DNA from: Paenisporosarcina macmurdoensis
GTDB taxonomy: Bacteria > Bacillota > Bacilli > Bacillales_A > Planococcaceae
DNA: 64,000 nucleotides
NCBI RefSeq assembly: GCF_042658845.1
Contig: NZ_JBHSRI010000002.1
Location: 62,001 to 126,000 of the forward strand
Direction: 5' to 3'
The stretch's first letter is position 1. Each line of letters starts with the position of its first letter. The translations under genes and the position numbers were made by a program. This document shows, one piece after another, positions 43,951-52,221 of this stretch. The notes below the pieces were generated by a model. It worked only from the letters and a program-made list of their open reading frames with translations, was not told where the DNA came from and did not search any database.

Positions 43951-44136
43951 TTAGTGAACTTCTTCTTTCAACTCGGAAATTTCCACATCAGATCGTTCTT
44001 CTAGTGAATGTCTTAAGTGGACAGTCGCCAATTTTCCGTCTTCGTGTATTTGGTCAATCCAAACAGAAACGCCGTTATACGTAACGTCTACTTCGTTTGA
44101 TGAACCAACAATTTGTTTAATACGATCTACATCCAT
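43951..44136 (-). CDS. sspH: H-type small acid-soluble spore protein
   Basis: This 61-aa protein matches the SspH pattern: MDVDRIKQIV at the start, VDVTYNGVSVWID in the middle, and a C-terminal VEISELKEE. AAGGAGGAAATTTT precedes the ATG. H-type SASPs are made in the forespore and packed in the spore core; their exact role is minor or unknown. The gene marks the organism as an endospore former. No convincing sigma-G promoter could be fixed. Confidence 0.88.
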   Translation of the reverse strand: MDVDRIKQIVGSSNEVDVTYNGVSVWIDQIHEDGKLATVHLRHSLEERSDVEISELKEEVH

Positions 44137-44323
44137 AAAATTTCCTCCTTGTGATTGTACATATGCAATTTCCTGCTCGTGTTAGTTTGGTTTAAAAACT
44201 TCAATTCATGTAATAATTTTTAAAAATTTTGCCATATATTTAGAGAATCGTCAACAACACTATTATATGGATTTGTCAATAATCGTTATTATTTAAACAA
44301 GAGATAGTGTAGATCCTTGTGTA

Positions 44324-44339
44324 AGTGATTCTTATCACA
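44324..44339. promoter_or_regulatory. Fnr/ArcR-like palindrome upstream of rsbQ
   Basis: AGTGATTCTTATCACA differs from a TGTGAT-N4-ATCACA site at one outer base. It lies 169 bp before rsbQ in a 371-bp AT-rich intergenic region that holds no gene. It may be a Crp/Fnr-family site. Confidence 0.4.
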
Positions 44340-44507
44340 GACAATAGTCTTGCTAAATAATATTATCATTAGTTATAAGGCACTATTTTTACAGAATAAA
44401 TTTGCTTTTCTAGCGTTTTAATATGATAAAATAAGACATATGAAACTGTAGAAAAAACGCTTAAGACAAACAGGAATTTACGTAATGAAAGAAGGATAAA
44501 TAGTACA

Positions 44508-45308
44508 ATGAATACTCAAATACAGAAGCGTAATCACATAAATGTAAGTGGAAAAGGTTCAAAGACATTGGTTTTTGCTCATGGCTTTGGATGTGATCAA
44601 TTAGTGTGGAGAGATATAGCACCTGCTTTTGAAGAGGATTATCAAGTGGTTTTATTTGATTATGTAGGTTCAGGTAGAAGTGATAAATCACATTATTCAA
44701 CGGAACGCTATTCTTCGTTAAAAGGGTACGCACAGGATTTACTTGAAGTTTGTGATTCGCTTGATCTAAAGAATATTGTGCTTGTTGGCCATTCAGTAAG
44801 TAGCATGGTAGGGGTCCTCGCTTCAATTGAACGACCAGAATTGATGGAGAAGTTGATAATGATTGGTCCTTCTCCACGTTATTTAAATGAACCAGGATAT
44901 CAAGGAGGATTTGAAAAATCAGATATTGATGCACTTCTTGATATGATGGAGAAAAATTACAATGAATGGGCCAAGTATTTAGCGCCAGTAGCAATGGGAA
45001 CAGATGCACTACAAGAGTTAACGGAGGACTTTGAAAGACAATTGTGTTCAAATGATCCAGTGATTGCTCGGCAGTTTGCGGAAGTCACATTTACGTCAGA
45101 TATAAGAAGTGAATTGAAGAAAGTGTCAACGCCCACGCTGATTTTACAAACGCTGGATGATGCAATTGCACCTGTGGAAATTGGAGAATATGTACATTCA
45201 CAAATTCCTGAGAGTGAATTTGTGTTGATGCAAGCAACTGGACATAATCCGCATATTAATGAACCTGAGGAGACTATATGTTGTATACAAGCATTTTTGG
45301 CGAAGTAG
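44508..45308 (+). CDS. rsbQ: RsbQ-type alpha/beta hydrolase
   Basis: This 266-aa protein matches RsbQ along its length: FAHGFGCDQ for the oxyanion region, GHSVSSM with nucleophile Ser96, Asp218 in LDDAIAP and His246 in ATGHNPH. In Bacillus subtilis RsbQ makes or senses a small hydrophobic molecule and activates the PAS-phosphatase RsbP in the energy-stress branch of sigma B. Here the next gene encodes PAS-GGDEF instead of RsbP, so its output is probably c-di-GMP. KAI2/D14 hormone receptors are distant relatives. Confidence 0.92.
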   Translation: MNTQIQKRNHINVSGKGSKTLVFAHGFGCDQLVWRDIAPAFEEDYQVVLFDYVGSGRSDKSHYSTERYSSLKGYAQDLLEVCDSLDLKNIVLVGHSVSSMVGVLASIERPELMEKLIMIGPSPRYLNEPGYQGGFEKSDIDALLDMMEKNYNEWAKYLAPVAMGTDALQELTEDFERQLCSNDPVIARQFAEVTFTSDIRSELKKVSTPTLILQTLDDAIAPVEIGEYVHSQIPESEFVLMQATGHNPHINEPEETICCIQAFLAK

Positions 45309-45322
45309 ATGAGGGTATTGGA

Positions 45323-46264
45323 ATGCAAGAGCAGCTGAACTTAGCGCCATTTGGTTATTTAGTGATGGATAAAAAATGGGGTATTTTAGTTATGAACCAA
45401 ACCTTGCTTGAGTGGATTGGCATTGAAAATGCTCCAGCTCATATGCATGATTTATTAACTATTCCTTCGCGAATTTATTTTCAAACGTATTTTTCGCCAT
45501 CTATTAAAATGCACGGAAAAATAAACGAGATGTATTTGACGTTAAAGACAAAAAGGGAAAAAATACCGGTATTGATGAATACTGTGGAACGAAACGAGCG
45601 ATATGAGTGTGTGTTTGTGCAAATGAAAGTTCGAGATGAATATGAAAATGAACTCCTTTTAGCGAAACGAAATGCTGAAAGAGTTCTTCAAGATACCGAT
45701 AAGGCATACATAAAATTACAAGGTTTGATGAAAGAAGTCGAAGGTAAGCAGCAGGAATTATTGGAATTGAATACCCAGTTAAAAGAATTAGCTACAACGG
45801 ATCCTTTAACTGGCTTGAAAAATAGACGGTGTTTACAAGAAAAAATATTGGAAAATATTGAAGTTTCAAAGAAAGACCAGTCGCCTTTTTCATTATTACT
45901 AATCGATGTCGATTTCTTTAAGCGGGTCAATGATACACTTGGTCATCCGATTGGCGACGCAGTGCTTCAAGAGTTATCTAAGAAGCTTCTACTAGAAACA
46001 AGAGAACAAGATTTAGTCGCCCGAATGGGTGGAGAAGAGTTCATGATAGTACTTCCCAATACAAACAAAGAACATGCACTAGTTATAGCTGAACGAATAC
46101 GTTTGCATATTGATATGGGTTCTTGGAAACATGCACGAATTACAGTCAGTATCGGTATTACTACATATGAACCGGATGACAATCTAAGTAAATTATTTTC
46201 AAAAGCTGACGAAGCTCTTTATCAATCCAAAAAATCTGGCAGAAATTGCGTTTCTGTTAGTTGA
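45323..46264 (+). CDS. PAS-GGDEF diguanylate cyclase paired with RsbQ
   Basis: This protein has 313 aa from ATG 45323 (GAGGG 8 nt upstream, 14 bp after the rsbQ stop). ATG 45278, with AGGAG 5 nt upstream and inside rsbQ, is a real alternative giving 328 aa. Domain order: PAS-like sensor (LAPFGYLVMDKKWGILVMNQ), a coiled-coil linker (about residues 110-155), then GGDEF with TDPLTGLKNRR and the active motif MGGEEF. It should make c-di-GMP. The PAS probably receives the RsbQ product or contact, as in RsbP. Confidence 0.9.
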   Translation: MQEQLNLAPFGYLVMDKKWGILVMNQTLLEWIGIENAPAHMHDLLTIPSRIYFQTYFSPSIKMHGKINEMYLTLKTKREKIPVLMNTVERNERYECVFVQMKVRDEYENELLLAKRNAERVLQDTDKAYIKLQGLMKEVEGKQQELLELNTQLKELATTDPLTGLKNRRCLQEKILENIEVSKKDQSPFSLLLIDVDFFKRVNDTLGHPIGDAVLQELSKKLLLETREQDLVARMGGEEFMIVLPNTNKEHALVIAERIRLHIDMGSWKHARITVSIGITTYEPDDNLSKLFSKADEALYQSKKSGRNCVSVS

Positions 46265-46274
46265 TTAATTTTTA

Positions 46275-46309
46275 AAAACCCCACTAGAGTCAATTTCAAG
46301 TGGGGTTTT
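46275..46309. terminator. Terminator after the PAS-GGDEF gene
   Basis: AAAACCCCACT / AAGTGGGGTTTT flank a 14-nt loop; the T-run works on both strands and separates it from the 46352 gene. Confidence 0.9.
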
Positions 46310-46351
46310 GTGTGAGATGGATTACGAAGTATGGAAAAAGGCTGAGGGGAT

Positions 46352-46540
46352 TTACTTTTTTAATGAAAGGTCTTCGACAAAAGAGCCAATTCTTCTTAAT
46401 TTTTCTTCAATTCCATGAAAACTTTGCATCTGATTAGGCGGTGTATAGGCAAGTGTATGTAATGATTCAGCAATACTACTCAATTCTTGTTTAATGTCTT
46501 GAAGGACTACCACTAATTGATGCAGATTTTCTTCTTCCAT
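46352..46540 (-). CDS. Small hypothetical helical protein
   Basis: This 62-aa protein has a strong ribosome site (AAGGAGG, 6 nt before the ATG). It is helical with heptad-like Leu/Ile (LHQLVVVLQDIKQELSSIAE), suggesting a coiled coil. No family is recognised. It is convergent with the PAS-GGDEF gene and divergent from the YflT-like stress gene. Confidence 0.65.
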   Translation of the reverse strand: MEEENLHQLVVVLQDIKQELSSIAESLHTLAYTPPNQMQSFHGIEEKLRRIGSFVEDLSLKK

Positions 46541-46665
46541 ATGGACCTCCTTATATTCTGTGACTATCCTTCTATAATATTAATAGTGAGATAGCTTAAG
46601 AACCATGTTGGTCCATGTATTGTGGTGTTAATATTTTTTTTATTCAGAAGCTGAGTAGGCTTGTT

Positions 46666-46692
46666 GTTTAAAAAGAGGGTGAAAAAGGGTAA
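46666..46692 (+). promoter_or_regulatory. Sigma-B-type promoter
   Basis: GTTTAA (46666-46671), a 15-bp spacer and GGGTAA (46687-46692) match the general-stress consensus GTTTAA / GGGTAT closely. It stands about 45 bp before the YflT-like gene, a typical sigma-B target. Confidence 0.75.
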
Positions 46693-46734
46693 AAAAGGAT
46701 AGGTAATGAAAGCAGATATAAGGAGGAAATTATA

Positions 46735-47514
46735 ATGAATAAGCGAGTTGTTGGCATATATAATAGTGAAGAGGCTGCGATGCTTGAAATTGATAAGTTA
46801 AAAACACTAGGTCACGATGACAGTTCAATTTTTGTTTTAGCAAAGGATCTTCATCGTGCTACTGCAATTGTAGAAGAGACAGGTGTTCAAGTGGAGGAAA
46901 TTCCGGAAGAAGGTGATTCGGAACCGAAAGGCACTGGTGTTTTTAGTCGAATGTTTTATGCATTGGATTATGACACGCAACATTCGGGTATAGCCGCTGC
47001 TTTGAAATCAGCTGGAATAACAGAAGACGAAGTAGGTTCTTATGTGAGAAAACTTGAGCAAGGTGATTTAGTCATTCTTGCTAATGCTGAAGTCCCACGT
47101 CAACCATACTCAGATGAAAGTGATTCTGGTTTTTCTAATGAAGAGCAATCGATGCAGTATTATGAAAATGCGGTAAATGAAGAGCATAAAAATGCATCTC
47201 CAGACTTGGATCAAACACAGGGATTCGCAAATCACGAGCAAAAAAGAGGTATTTATGTAGAAGATGTACCAAATTCGTTTGAGCAAATCCAAAATAATCA
47301 TTTGCAAAGTCATAATGACGTTTCACATGTCTTCCCTCAAGCAGTAAACAAAGAAGACATATATGTCGAACATATTTATTTCGATAGTCTAACACCACCA
47401 ATGGAGACGAATGATGAAGAGTTAATTCGCGTTCCGATTGTGGAAGAACGTGTAAAAGTTATTACAGAAAAAGTAGTCACAGGCGAAATTGTCGTACGAA
47501 GAAGATCTTTTTAA
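46735..47514 (+). CDS. General stress protein with YflT and DUF2382-like parts
   Basis: This 259-aa protein has an N-terminal YflT/GSP17M-like domain (RVVGIYNSEEAAMLEIDKL), an acidic Asn/Gln-rich linker (about 120-220), and a C-terminal segment VPIVEERVKVITEKVVTGEI like half of a DUF2382 domain. AAGGAGGAA precedes the ATG. YflT in Bacillus is induced by heat and by sigma B; the promoter at 46666 agrees. Molecular role unknown. Confidence 0.85.
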   Translation: MNKRVVGIYNSEEAAMLEIDKLKTLGHDDSSIFVLAKDLHRATAIVEETGVQVEEIPEEGDSEPKGTGVFSRMFYALDYDTQHSGIAAALKSAGITEDEVGSYVRKLEQGDLVILANAEVPRQPYSDESDSGFSNEEQSMQYYENAVNEEHKNASPDLDQTQGFANHEQKRGIYVEDVPNSFEQIQNNHLQSHNDVSHVFPQAVNKEDIYVEHIYFDSLTPPMETNDEELIRVPIVEERVKVITEKVVTGEIVVRRRSF

Positions 47515-47544
47515 TGTAATGTTTTACCCACATTTATATGCAAT

Positions 47545-47578
47545 AACCCTTCTGTCGTACTTGTCAGAGGGGTTTTTT
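47545..47578 (+). terminator. Terminator after the stress gene
   Basis: AACCCTTCTG / CAGAGGGGTT flank a 10-nt loop, followed by TTTTTG. The rest of 47579-47815 shows no supported gene. Confidence 0.85.
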
Positions 47579-47815
47579 GCATTTGCTACGTAAGATGCAT
47601 GGGCACTTCTAAAAGTCTTTGGCAGAGTTTTGAGCATATTCGAAAGTAGTAAAAGCCATGTAATACTAATTTGCCGAATTGAAAGCCAACTAATAATTTG
47701 CTTTGAGACCGCTGTGTATCGTCCATTTATGCTAGCTGCAAGTGTATTCTGTCGTTTGTTCCTCATATAAATAGCATTCTTTAACCTAGCCTATAAATTA
47801 AAAAATTTTTCAAGT

Positions 47816-47845
47816 TGCATGAATTTCTGAAAATCGACCATTCTA
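47816..47845 (+). promoter_or_regulatory. Probable sigma-G promoter of the SASP gene
   Basis: TGCATG (47816-47821), a 17-bp spacer and CATTCTA (47839-47845) match the sigma-G consensus TGMATA / CATWMTA in 12 of 13 bases, 23 bp before the SASP start. Confidence 0.65.
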
Positions 47846-47868
47846 TGTGTAACAAGGAGGTGAGCAAA

Positions 47869-48075
47869 ATGGCTAACAACAATTCAAGTAACAAATTATC
47901 AGTACCAGGTGCAAAACAAGCGTTGGATCAAATGAAATATGAAATCGCACAAGAATTTGGTGTACAACTAGGTGAAAATGCTACATCGCGTGCTAACGGA
48001 TCCGTTGGCGGAGAAATCACTAAGCGTTTAGTAGCACAAGCCCAAAACCAATTAAAAGGGAATCAAAATTCATAA
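47869..48075 (+). CDS. Alpha/beta-type small acid-soluble spore protein
   Basis: This 68-aa protein from ATG 47869 (AAGGAGGTGAG upstream) begins MANNNSSNKLSVPGAKQALD. It carries the GPR-protease recognition area EIAQEFGVQLG and the DNA-binding region GSVGGEITKRLVAQAQNQL. It coats spore DNA and protects it from UV and heat. An earlier in-frame ATG overlaps the promoter and is unlikely. Confidence 0.95.
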   Translation: MANNNSSNKLSVPGAKQALDQMKYEIAQEFGVQLGENATSRANGSVGGEITKRLVAQAQNQLKGNQNS

Positions 48076-48081
48076 AAAAAT

Positions 48082-48113
48082 GCCGGCAGTTCAGACTGTC
48101 GGCTTTAATTTTG
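48082..48113 (+). terminator. Terminator after the SASP gene
   Basis: GCCGGCAGT / ACTGTCGGC (one G-U pair) around TCAG is followed by TTTAATTTTG. Confidence 0.85.
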
Positions 48114-48177
48114 TTTGAAGCAATTTCATTTTTGTTGGGTTTCTTACATAGAAATTAAAATGAAAGGGTGTGCCATC

Positions 48178-48618
48178 TTGATATTTTCTCCATATCTACT
48201 TTTCATTTGGGCTGCCATCATGTTAGTCGCAGGATGTACGTATGACGCGCATGCTTTTCTGTATGATCAAGTGATAGGTTTTAATTTCGAGGTAGCACCG
48301 AACTTTCGAGATTTACTGATTACCAACGATATTCACGTAACGAAAGAGTTTTATGTAATTCAAAAAATGGGGCATATTTTTGCTTTCGCAGTGCTGTACT
48401 TTTTATTGCTAAGTTGGATTAAACGATATGGAACTGCCTTCATTTTGTGTGGAATCTTTGCTTTATATACGGAGATTCTTCAACTTTACTTTAGTCGAAA
48501 CGGAAGAATTTTTGACGTGGGAGTAGATTTAGTGGGCATTTTGATTTCGTATTTAATTTGTAAGTTCATTTTACTTAATTCTAATGGATATAAAGCCACA
48601 GGGAATGTCTGTAAATGA
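48178..48618 (+). CDS. VanZ-like membrane protein
   Basis: This protein has 146 aa from TTG 48178 (AAAGGGTG upstream). Starts at 48115 and 48160 are possible but have poorer ribosome sites. It contains about four helices and the VanZ pattern: MGHIFAFAVLYFLLLSW in the middle and LYTEILQLYFSRNGRIFDVG near residues 101-120. VanZ relatives are linked to teicoplanin tolerance in enterococci; in most bacteria their role is unknown. Confidence 0.82.
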   Translation: MIFSPYLLFIWAAIMLVAGCTYDAHAFLYDQVIGFNFEVAPNFRDLLITNDIHVTKEFYVIQKMGHIFAFAVLYFLLLSWIKRYGTAFILCGIFALYTEILQLYFSRNGRIFDVGVDLVGILISYLICKFILLNSNGYKATGNVCK

Positions 48619-48831
48619 ATAGCAAAAATCAAAATTAATATAAATGTAGAAAATGCAATCTTTATTTATATATGTCATTTTAAATGTGACAAATTAATGA
48701 ACTTTCCCATATTTACACAATGCGACAATTTTTTACAATACCAATCATTTATGATGATTCTTGTGCAACATTATAAGCTATGTTTTTAAAAAATAGATTG
48801 ATAATTAACTAATTGGAGGACGGAAGACAGA

Positions 48832-49032
48832 ATGAGAAGAATACACAAGAAAGTGATATTATTAGGTCAAATTAAAATAAAGCAAAAAATTATGTATAAC
48901 AGAGCAAAAAAATTAGGACGCACTCATTCTAGTGTAATTGCGTGTAGCCAAGAGCTTGATCTATTGTTAAACAAATATCAAGATATTCAATCGTCAGATA
49001 AACACTTCAATAACTATTCCCACGTAAGCTAA
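48832..49032 (+). CDS. Spo0E-family aspartyl-phosphate phosphatase
   Basis: This 66-aa protein has the Spo0E family pattern IKQKIMYNRAKKLG followed by the signature SQELDLLLNKYQ, whose acidic helix removes phosphate from Spo0A-P. GGAGG lies 13 nt before the ATG. Such proteins delay sporulation. Its monocistronic setting and terminator support the call. Confidence 0.9.
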   Translation: MRRIHKKVILLGQIKIKQKIMYNRAKKLGRTHSSVIACSQELDLLLNKYQDIQSSDKHFNNYSHVS

Positions 49033-49087
49033 GGTCTGTTTCATGATTTTTCTTAGTTTAGATAGATGGATATTAAAGTGAAGTATG

Positions 49088-49119
49088 AAATCCAGTAGCT
49101 GAAATTGCTACTGGATTTT
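49088..49119 (+). terminator. Terminator after the Spo0E-like gene
   Basis: AAATCCAGTAGC / GCTACTGGATTTT, loop TGAAATT. The stem CCAGTAGC / GCTACTGG is the same as at 37037. Confidence 0.93.
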
Positions 49120-49504
49120 CTATTTATAGATAATGACATTTATGATTAGTTATGATGATTTTAGTAAGCCTTTAGTATTTAATAATGTAAGCGTAATCAA
49201 AAGGATTTTTTACCAGTAGAAGTTATGGTATCCTTAAGTTGGTACAAGTAATGACTGACCAAAATTTCTATAGTAATTGGTGAAATAGGTCTGAAAATAT
49301 AGTGTGGATAGGTAGACTGTGTTTCATATTTATTCAAGTTCAAAGGTCATTTATTCATTTAGATGTGCTAAGGTATTTCAAACTAGATGAAGATCAAACT
49401 GAATTTGCTGAAAAATCAATTATAGACGTATCGGTAAAATCATGTATGATTAATACATAGTTTAATATTTTACTAGATTTTTGCATAATGGAGGTTAAGC
49501 CTTA
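49120..49504. other. Intergenic region before the glucokinase gene
   Basis: About 385 bp of AT-rich DNA without a supported gene or clear operator. It presumably holds the promoter of the glucokinase-MsmX pair, but I cannot place it. Confidence 0.5.
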
Positions 49505-50416
49505 ATGAAAGTTCTTGGTGTTGATATAGGTGGAACGAAAATTCGTATGGGAATTGTGGACTTTGATGGTCAAGTCGTAGTAGATCATGTAGTGCCTACA
49601 GAAGTACCACTATATCCTTATTTAGAAATACAAGTACTACAACTAGTAAAAGAACATCCTGAAATTCGAGCAATCGGAATAGGAACAAGAGGGATGGTAG
49701 ACGCAGAAAGAGGCGTCATTACTTTTGAAACCGAAACATTGCCAGGTTGGCAGGGGACAGAAGTGAAATCTTTATTAGAAAAAGCTAGTGGTTTACGAGT
49801 GGAAGTTAATAATGATGCAAATTGTGCAGGTCTTGCAGAATCCATGTTAGGTGCAGCAAAAGGCTATAGACGAACACTTTGTTTGACCTTAGGAACTGGC
49901 CTTGGTGGTGGTTTTGTAGAAGACGGAAAAATCATGAACGGAACACACGGTGGTGCATGTGAAGTTGGACACATGATTTTATATCCTGGAGGTCATGTTT
50001 GTAGTTGTGGTCGACCTGGATGTAGCGAACAATACGTTTCCGGAACAGCTTTAAGAAGATTTATTGCAGAACAGAATATCGTTGATGAAAACAATCAGTT
50101 GGTCTCTCCTAATCAGTTATTCCAGCTTGCTCTAGAAGGACACACGGTTGCACAAGCGGTTACACAAAAATTCACGAGTGATTTAGCTATCGTCATTAGT
50201 TCGCTTCAAGCAGTATTAGATATGGATTGCGTGGTTATCGGTGGAGGAGTTTCAGAGTCAGCGGACAGCTGGTGGGAACTGTTAATGAGTTCACTTGAAC
50301 CGTTGTTACTAAAACCATTAGACGTGAAAAGAGCGAAATTTGGCAATGAAGCGGGAATGTTGGGTGCAGCTCTACTAGTTTTAGCAGATGAAAAGGAAAG
50401 TGCTTCTAAAAAATAA
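49505..50416 (+). CDS. glcK: ROK-family glucokinase
   Basis: This 303-aa kinase has the phosphate motif GVDIGGTKIRMG, sugar-binding NNDANCAGLAE, GTGLGGG, and the ROK zinc motif CSCGRPGCSEQYVSG. Length and spacing fit Bacillus glucokinases. It phosphorylates glucose in the cytoplasm. It is followed after 18 bp by an MsmX-like ATPase, so import and phosphorylation of sugars may be co-expressed. Another hexose substrate cannot be excluded. Confidence 0.9.
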   Translation: MKVLGVDIGGTKIRMGIVDFDGQVVVDHVVPTEVPLYPYLEIQVLQLVKEHPEIRAIGIGTRGMVDAERGVITFETETLPGWQGTEVKSLLEKASGLRVEVNNDANCAGLAESMLGAAKGYRRTLCLTLGTGLGGGFVEDGKIMNGTHGGACEVGHMILYPGGHVCSCGRPGCSEQYVSGTALRRFIAEQNIVDENNQLVSPNQLFQLALEGHTVAQAVTQKFTSDLAIVISSLQAVLDMDCVVIGGGVSESADSWWELLMSSLEPLLLKPLDVKRAKFGNEAGMLGAALLVLADEKESASKK

Positions 50417-50434
50417 GCAAAGGTTGTGGATGGT

Positions 50435-51520
50435 TTGGCAAATCTAGTTTTAGAAAATATAACAAAAGTATATGATAATAATGTTTCAGCGGTGTCGAAT
50501 TTTGATTTAGAAGTAACAGATCAAGAGTTTATTGTATTTGTTGGTCCTTCTGGATGTGGTAAGTCGACAACATTACGCATGATTGCAGGTCTTGAAGATA
50601 TTACTTCAGGAGATTTTTATATTGATGGGAAAAGAATGAATGATGTAGCACCAAAAGATCGTGATATTGCGATGGTTTTTCAAAACTATGCCTTATACCC
50701 ACATATGTCTGTATATGAAAATATGGCGTTTGGCTTAAAGTTACGTAAATTCTCAAAAGATGACATCGATAAACGTGTAAAAAATGCTGCTGAAATTTTA
50801 GGTTTAGAAAATTATTTAGATCGTAAACCGAAAGCGCTCTCAGGCGGTCAACGTCAACGTGTAGCCTTAGGCCGTGCGATTGTTCGTGACGCGAAACTAT
50901 TCTTAATGGATGAACCTTTATCAAATCTTGATTCTAAATTACGTGTGCAAATGAGAGCTGAAATTGCCAAATTACACATACGTCTAAAAACTACAACGAT
51001 TTATGTTACACATGATCAAACAGAAGCAATGACAATGGCTTCAAGAATCGTCGTTATGAAAGACGGGCTAGTACATCAAATTGGTACACCTAAAGAAGTC
51101 TATGACACACCTGATAATGTGTTCGTTGGTGGATTTATTGGATCACCTTCTATGAATTTCTTTAACGGTAAAATGGTCAATGGTCTATTTGTTATTGGAG
51201 ACACATCCATTACAATACCGCCAAACCACGCAACATATTTAAAAGAGCAAGGATATGAAGGAAAAGAATTAATTTTAGGTATTCGTCCTGAACATATTAC
51301 TAGCGATGCTCCAATTGGAAGCCAGACTTTACGCTTAAAAGTTGAAGTATCTGAGCTTACAGGTGCTGAATTAATGGTCTATTCGAATGTTGAAGGTCAA
51401 GAATTTATTGCCCGCATCGAATCAAGTAACCCAGTTCAACCTGGCGATGCCATCGATCTATCTTTTGATGTAGCTCGTGGCCACTTCTTTGATAAAGAAA
51501 GTGAATTACGGATTAAATAA
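50435..51520 (+). CDS. msmX: MsmX/UgpC-like shared sugar ABC transporter ATPase
   Basis: This 361-aa ATPase has GPSGCGKST, signature LSGGQRQRVALGRA, Walker B LFLMDEPLSNLDSKLR, H-loop YVTHDQTEAMTMA and a C-terminal TOBE-type domain. TTG 50435 is chosen because it gives the family start MANLVLENITKVYDNN; GTG 50426 is only 2 nt from AAAGG. Such ATPases serve several carbohydrate importers at once. The importer at 711-3914 has no ATPase of its own and is a natural client. Confidence 0.92.
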   Translation: MANLVLENITKVYDNNVSAVSNFDLEVTDQEFIVFVGPSGCGKSTTLRMIAGLEDITSGDFYIDGKRMNDVAPKDRDIAMVFQNYALYPHMSVYENMAFGLKLRKFSKDDIDKRVKNAAEILGLENYLDRKPKALSGGQRQRVALGRAIVRDAKLFLMDEPLSNLDSKLRVQMRAEIAKLHIRLKTTTIYVTHDQTEAMTMASRIVVMKDGLVHQIGTPKEVYDTPDNVFVGGFIGSPSMNFFNGKMVNGLFVIGDTSITIPPNHATYLKEQGYEGKELILGIRPEHITSDAPIGSQTLRLKVEVSELTGAELMVYSNVEGQEFIARIESSNPVQPGDAIDLSFDVARGHFFDKESELRIK

Positions 51521-51549
51521 GAGATAATATATTAATGTAAGACATGAAA

Positions 51550-51605
51550 AAGCGGGGCTGTCCTAAAAGTCATTAAATATGACTAAGGGCAGTTCCCTTT
51601 TTATA
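51550..51605 (+). terminator. Imperfect terminator hairpin after msmX
   Basis: GGGGCTGTCC and GGGCAGTTCCC pair imperfectly around an inner stem AGTC / GACT, followed by TTTTTATAT. The layout is of the common Bacillales GGGGCTGTCC-type hairpin. Confidence 0.7.
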
Positions 51606-51614
51606 TTTAGTAGA

Positions 51615-51740
51615 GGTTGATTTCCGTTCCAGACGGTCGCTTTCCGCGGGCATGGCCTCAGCCTCCTCGACGAGCAAGCTCGCCTGCGGGGTCTTCGGCA
51701 CATGCTATTCCCGCAGGAGTCGCCGTCTTTCACTCCAATT
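51615..51740 (-). repeat. Bacillales-type GC-rich palindromic interspersed repeat, copy 2
   Basis: On the minus strand it begins TTGGAGTGAAAGACGGCGAC, contains CCCGCAGG and CCCGCGGAAAGCG, and ends GGAACGGAAATCAAC. It is the inverted relative of 37759-37938, shorter by about 55 bp in the middle. Confidence 0.85.
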
Positions 51741-51929
51741 AATAGCAGAAATATACACCGTGCTTTAAAAATAAACAAAAAGAAATCGTCCTATCTTCTG
51801 TCCAATTCAAAGATTAATAATCAAAATTATATCATTGAATAAATTTCACTTTCACTTGCAATTCAGGAGGAAACTTGCGTTCCAAAAAAAGGGAATTACG
51901 CACCTACTTTTATTTCATACAATAACTAA

Positions 51930-52081
51930 CAAGGTATTTCTCTTTTCGATATTCAATATTTGATCCCTAGTAACCATGTATCACGCGTGTTTTTGATGAA
52001 ATTATCGAGTCTATTGAAGATGAAATTTTCTTTTCTGGGAAGAAGCTCATTCCATCCGATGATGATGACGAAAGTGTTTAG
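51930..52081 (+). pseudogene. Remnant of an IS1182-like transposase N-terminus, frameshifted
   Basis: One frame reads QGISLFDIQYLIPSNHVSRVF up to the T-run at 51989-51994. The next frame then continues DEIIESIEDEIFFSGKK and stops at 52079. The combined text resembles the start of IS1182-family transposases (LIP-xNH-V-RVV-E-I). No terminal repeats were seen. The identification is from memory of the family pattern. Confidence 0.5.
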
Positions 52082-52143
52082 TGTTTCTCTAAGGGTATTC
52101 TAAAAAATTTTCCTACTTTCAAGAGAAAAAAGTGGAAACATAA

Positions 52144-52187
52144 AAACAGGTGAAGAAAAAAACGACTCGTTTTTTCTTCACCTGTTT
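52144..52187. repeat. Long hairpin (about 20-bp arms)
   Basis: AAACAGGTGAAGAAAAAA-ACG and CGT-TTTTTCTTCACCTGTTT pair with a single bulged base around ACT. It lies between two gene remnants; it may be a bidirectional terminator of a lost gene. Confidence 0.7.
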
Positions 52188-52221
52188 AAATTTAGGGATT
52201 TATTAGACAGCTTTTTTCTAT

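Noticed and set aside
44461..45051. 196-codon minus-strand frame opposite rsbQ
   Set aside because: It is a shadow of rsbQ, which has full family similarity and an intact catalytic triad.
47524..47766. 80-codon minus-strand open frame after the stress gene
   Set aside because: It overlaps the terminator at 47545, has no ribosome site and shows no family pattern.
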